Origin: an uncultured Centipeda sp. | GTDB lineage: Bacteria > Bacillota > Negativicutes > Selenomonadales > Selenomonadaceae | Direction of reading: 5' to 3' | Length of the DNA stretch: 7,969 nucleotides | Assembly (NCBI GenBank): GCA_937925565.1 | Contig: CALALM010000169.1 | Coordinates: forward strand, 1-7,969 | In this document: piece after piece, positions 5,618 through 7,969 of the stretch | Numbering within the stretch: position 1 is the first letter of the stretch | Layout of the letters: every line of letters begins with the position of its first letter | The notes under the pieces: model-generated | What the model saw: the letters and a program-made list of their open reading frames with translations, nothing else | What the model was told of the DNA's origin: nothing | Databases searched by the model: none | Program-made: the position numbers and the translations under genes

Positions 5618-7483
5618 TCACTCCTCTGGACGGAAGAAGGTGAAGGTCAGACCGAATGCAACGCCGAAGCCGACCGCGTTGACAAGGACGTATTCGGCGA
5701 GGTGGTCAAGGTAGAGCAGCGTGCCCGGCAAAACCGTGATGCCCATGCCTGTACCCGCGAGATGCAGGAATCCCGCAATCGCGCCCGCGCACGCACCACC
5801 GACCAGACCGTAGATGAACGGCTTCATAAAACGCAGATTGATACCGAAGATCGCCGGCTCCGTGATGCCGAGGAACGCGGGAACCGCCGAGGAGATGTAG
5901 AGGGCACGCTTCTTCGCATCGTGCGTACGCGCCGCGACAGCAACCGCAGCGCCGCCCTGCGCGACAATGGCGCCCGTGATGATCGCGTTGAACGGGTCGA
6001 GCCCCGTCGATGCGAGCAGCTGTACCTCGAGCGCGTTGAATACGTGGTGCACGCCGAACACGACGATGACCTGATGTACGCCGCCGACGATGAAGCCGCC
6101 GATGCCGTACGGGAGTTCAAGGAAGGCACGCACCGCACCAAAGATGCCGATCTCAAGCGTGTGCATGATGGGTCCGATGATGAGCAGACCGAGCAGCATC
6201 GAGACGAACAGCGTCAGGAACGGTGTCACGATGAGGTCTATAATGTCAGGCACAAAGGTCTTGACCCACTTTTGCAGCCGCGCGGCAAAGATACCAAGCA
6301 CAAGTGCGGGCAGAACGGAGCCCTGATAGCCGACAACGGGGATCGGAATGCCGAAAATATCCATGGAGAGAGGCACGGCATCACCCGCCGCAATCGCATA
6401 CGCATTCGGCAGCTGCGGTGCAACGAGCATGAGTCCGAGAACAATACCGATGACAGGTGTGCCGCCGAATCTGTTCATCGTCGACCAGCACACGAGCGCG
6501 GGCAGGAAGGCAAACGCCGTATCCGTGAGAATCTGACTCATGCGGAGCAGGTTGTCGCTCATCTCAACGCCGAGACTCTGCGCCGCACCACGCAGTCCCA
6601 TGAAAAGACCGGTGGCAACGAGCACGGGGATAATCGGAACAAAGACATCGCCGAGCGTGCGCGAGACTTTCTGGAGCGGCGTCATCTGATCGTACGCCTC
6701 CTGCTTGCTGTTCACAGCCCCCACGAGGTTTGTGCCCGCAACAAAGGCATCGAACACCTTGTCAACAAAGCCTGTGCCAAGGATGATCTGATACTGTGCG
6801 GCAGCAAAGAACTGCCCCTTCACCCCGTCGATGTTCTCGATCGCCTTCTCGTCGATGATCGACTTGTCGTTTACGATGAGGCGCAGACGCGTCGCACAGT
6901 GCTCAGCACTGCGCACATTCCCAGTGCCGCCGACGTACTTCCAGATGAGCTTTGCGACGCGCTCCTCCTTCGGCAGGTTTGGATCGATATCATCCTCTAC
7001 TGTAGCCGGAGCGACTGCTTCCGCTTTTTCCTCTGCCGGATCGTCGCCGCCGGAGGAAATCTCCACATCGTCCAACGTGAGCGTGATCTTGCCGTATTCC
7101 GCCGCATTCGTCACAAGCACAGGCGTCGTCGTCTCATATCCCTCCGCGCGGATGGCTTCGGGGTTGAACTCGAGCAAGAGCTGCCCGCGCTTTACCGTAT
7201 CCCCCTGCGCGACGTGTGCCGTGAAGTGTTTTCCCTCAAGCTTCACGGTATCTACGCCGACGTGAATGAGGATGTCCACGCCGTCTGCCGAATGAAGCCC
7301 AATCGCATGCTTCGAGCCAAAGAGTACCGTAACCTCGCCGTCCACCGGCGAAACGACACGCCCCTCCGGATCGGCAATCGCCGCACCGCGCCCCATCGCG
7401 CCGCTGGCAAACGCCGGATCCGTCACCTCTGAGAGTGGGATCAGCCGCCCCCGCAATGGGCTGTCCAAACGAATATCCTGCAT
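5618..7483 (-). CDS. scrA: PTS permease, sucrose/beta-glucoside type, domain order IIA-IIB-IIC
   Basis: This membrane permease imports and phosphorylates a sugar, taking phosphate from HPr. The 621-residue protein starts with a glucose-type IIA domain (about 1-145): the SPVDGEV segment (45-51), H59, and phosphoacceptor H74 in ILIHVGVDTV. An acidic/Ala-rich linker (about 145-170) leads to IIB (about 171-260) with phosphocysteine C196 in HCATRLR. The multi-span IIC domain (about 270-617) carries the conserved GITEPAIFG loop (539-547). All phosphoryl-transfer residues are intact. In well-known relatives such as BglF or streptococcal ScrA the IIA domain comes last, so this order is a variant. The ATG at 7483 has a G-rich site (AGGGGGGA) about 8 nt upstream and a promoter at 7554-7582. 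Sucrose specificity is inferred from scrB directly downstream; other glucosides cannot be excluded. Confidence 0.95.
   Translation of the reverse strand: MQDIRLDSPLRGRLIPLSEVTDPAFASGAMGRGAAIADPEGRVVSPVDGEVTVLFGSKHAIGLHSADGVDILIHVGVDTVKLEGKHFTAHVAQGDTVKRGQLLLEFNPEAIRAEGYETTTPVLVTNAAEYGKITLTLDDVEISSGGDDPAEEKAEAVAPATVEDDIDPNLPKEERVAKLIWKYVGGTGNVRSAEHCATRLRLIVNDKSIIDEKAIENIDGVKGQFFAAAQYQIILGTGFVDKVFDAFVAGTNLVGAVNSKQEAYDQMTPLQKVSRTLGDVFVPIIPVLVATGLFMGLRGAAQSLGVEMSDNLLRMSQILTDTAFAFLPALVCWSTMNRFGGTPVIGIVLGLMLVAPQLPNAYAIAAGDAVPLSMDIFGIPIPVVGYQGSVLPALVLGIFAARLQKWVKTFVPDIIDLIVTPFLTLFVSMLLGLLIIGPIMHTLEIGIFGAVRAFLELPYGIGGFIVGGVHQVIVVFGVHHVFNALEVQLLASTGLDPFNAIITGAIVAQGGAAVAVAARTHDAKKRALYISSAVPAFLGITEPAIFGINLRFMKPFIYGLVGGACAGAIAGFLHLAGTGMGITVLPGTLLYLDHLAEYVLVNAVGFGVAFGLTFTFFRPEE
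5622..5628 (-). promoter_or_regulatory. Ribosome binding site deciding the scrB start
   Basis: On the minus strand the end of the PTS gene contains AGAGGAG, whose last G is the first base of the GTG at 5621. That leaves no spacing for that start. The second GTG, at 5612, lies 8 nt downstream, a standard distance. The site lies inside the last codons of the PTS gene, so ribosomes finishing the permease could hand over to scrB. Confidence 0.7.
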
Positions 7484-7514
7484 ATCATGTCCCCCCTAAT
7501 AAAAATACCTTATC

Positions 7515-7543
7515 GGAATCTCCCCTATACGTTTTCAGATTCC
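7515..7543. repeat. Inverted repeat in the PTS operon leader (possible operator or RNA hairpin)
   Basis: GGAATCT (7515-7521) and AGATTCC (7537-7543) form a perfect 7-bp dyad with a 15-nt spacer. The dyad begins only a few bases after the predicted PTS transcription start (about 7547). The spacer contains TGAAAACG (minus strand, 7537-7530), which matches the left half of the CcpA cre consensus, but the right half is poor. It is not followed directly by a T-run, so it is not an ordinary terminator. A repressor operator or a leader hairpin are both possible. Confidence 0.5.
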
Positions 7544-7553
7544 TTGCAGTAAA

Positions 7554-7582
7554 AGTGTACTAATTTCCTTTTCACTTGTCAA
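7554..7582 (-). promoter_or_regulatory. Sigma-A promoter for the scrA-scrB operon
   Basis: On the minus strand, TTGACA (7582-7577) and TACACT (7559-7554) lie 17 nt apart. Both hexamers and the spacing are the same as in the deacetylase promoter at 2885-2913. Transcription should start near 7547, giving a leader of about 64 nt that contains the 7515-7543 dyad. The promoter is back to back with the one for the IIA gene; the two -35 boxes are 22 bp apart. Confidence 0.82.
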
Positions 7583-7604
7583 TGTGGGAGAGTTGCGAAA
7601 AGAT

Positions 7605-7633
7605 TTTACAATAGGAAAGCCTTGTGGTAGAAT
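7605..7633 (+). promoter_or_regulatory. Sigma-A promoter for the glucitol/sorbitol-type IIA gene
   Basis: TTTACA (7605-7610) and TAGAAT (7628-7633) are spaced 17 nt apart, each matching the consensus at five of six positions. A TG at 7625-7626 adds an extended -10. The predicted start near 7640 leaves a leader of about 46 nt before the ATG at 7686. Confidence 0.78.
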
Positions 7634-7685
7634 AATTTTAAGGAATCGTTGAGAAATTCGTATGACCATCTTGGGAGGCATTACA

Positions 7686-7969
7686 ATGAGTGTAAAATAT
7701 GAAGTCAATGTCACAGCCATCGGCAAGCTTGCGCGTAAATTCCTCGAAACCAACAGCAGCGTCATCCTGCTCGACGAGGGTGCACATCCAAACCTTGCTG
7801 AGATGGTCATCGAGCACACGCCGTGTGAACTCGCGAGTGACATTACCGCCGGTGACACCCTCACGATCGGAAAGCAAAAGTACAAGGTCGTACGTGTCGG
7901 CGAGAATGCAAACGACACGATCCGCGAGAGCGGACACTGCACCCTCCTCTTCAATGCAAAGGGCTCCAT
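7686..7969 (+). CDS. srlB: PTS glucitol/sorbitol-type IIA protein (partial, first 94 codons)
   Basis: This is the soluble phosphoryl-carrier domain of the glucitol/sorbitol PTS family (GutA/SrlB). The ATG at 7686 has GGGAGG 7 nt upstream and the frame is open at the right edge; the family is about 120 residues, so roughly three quarters is visible. It matches E. coli SrlB, as I recall that sequence, along its length: an N-terminal Y-x4-T-x-IG pattern, DEGAHPNLAEM (30-40), the phosphoacceptor candidate H44 (H43 in E. coli), LTIGKQKYKVVRVGENAND (the segment around residue 70-88) and RESGHCTLLF. In enteric bacteria the IIA gene follows the membrane-subunit genes. Here it is first in its transcript and divergent from a complete IIABC permease, with no IIC/IIB partner visible. 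Partners may lie downstream, or it may be an orphan with a regulatory role. Confidence 0.9.
   Translation, partial: MSVKYEVNVTAIGKLARKFLETNSSVILLDEGAHPNLAEMVIEHTPCELASDITAGDTLTIGKQKYKVVRVGENANDTIRESGHCTLLFNAKGS

Noticed and set aside
4098..5714. 538-codon open frame antisense to scrB
   Set aside because: The same kind of shadow: no start signal, no recognisable motif, and it would begin inside the small gene and cross the terminator hairpin.
5588..7432. 614-codon open frame antisense to the PTS permease
   Set aside because: No ribosome binding site, a composition dominated by Arg, Asp, Glu and His with no domain, and complete overlap with an intact permease. It is a by-product of G/C-rich third codon positions.
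7484..7547. RAT-type antiterminator target in the PTS leader
   Set aside because: No match to the expected RAT pattern (GGATTGTTACTG core) and no T-tract terminator overlapping the 7515-7543 dyad.
7535..7969. 144-codon minus-strand frame opposite the IIA gene
   Set aside because: It is antisense to a recognisable PTS IIA coding region and runs into the PTS promoter region; no family features were seen.

Overview
The window looks like chromosomal DNA of a fairly GC-rich, low-branching Firmicute. The best guess is Selenomonas or a close relative (Negativicutes). This rests on the gene families, the strong GGAGG-type ribosome binding sites, the near-consensus sigma-A promoters and the mix of G/C-rich codons with AT-rich intergenic spacers. 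It is inference; no marker gene is present to prove it.

Layout, left to right. (1) Positions 1-2787, minus strand: an apparent three-gene unit transcribed right to left. It comprises methionine aminopeptidase with an N-terminal SEC-C zinc motif (map), a DEAD-box RNA helicase joined to it by an ATGA stop/start overlap, and, 87 bp further on, the N-terminal 184 codons of a phosphofructokinase that runs off the left edge. The phosphofructokinase carries the residue pair expected of a pyrophosphate-dependent enzyme. A near-perfect promoter precedes map. (2) Positions 2788-2949: a divergent promoter region. (3) 2950-3795, plus: a lipoprotein-like polysaccharide deacetylase (NodB fold). (4) 3901-4101, plus: a 66-residue protein of unknown function with its own extended -10 promoter, strong ribosome binding site and perfect 12-bp hairpin terminator. 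(5) 4158-7483, minus: a two-gene sucrose-type operon, a IIABC PTS permease followed by sucrose-6-phosphate hydrolase (GH32). (6) 7484-7685: a second divergent promoter region with a dyad and a repeated 8-mer at both predicted transcription starts. (7) 7686 to the right edge, plus: the start of a glucitol/sorbitol-family PTS IIA protein.

How the genes fit together. The PTS would import and phosphorylate sucrose (or a related disaccharide), ScrB would split the sucrose-6-phosphate into glucose-6-phosphate and fructose, and phosphofructokinase would carry the carbon into glycolysis, possibly spending PPi instead of ATP. The map-helicase pair is translation and RNA housekeeping. The deacetylase probably acts on envelope polysaccharide. 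No mobile element, CRISPR array, tRNA or rRNA was seen. No stretch longer than about 205 bp lacks a gene. The window is mostly ordinary core and sugar-uptake content. The less explained items are the orphan 66-residue gene, the architecture of the 7484-7685 control region and the PPi-type phosphofructokinase.
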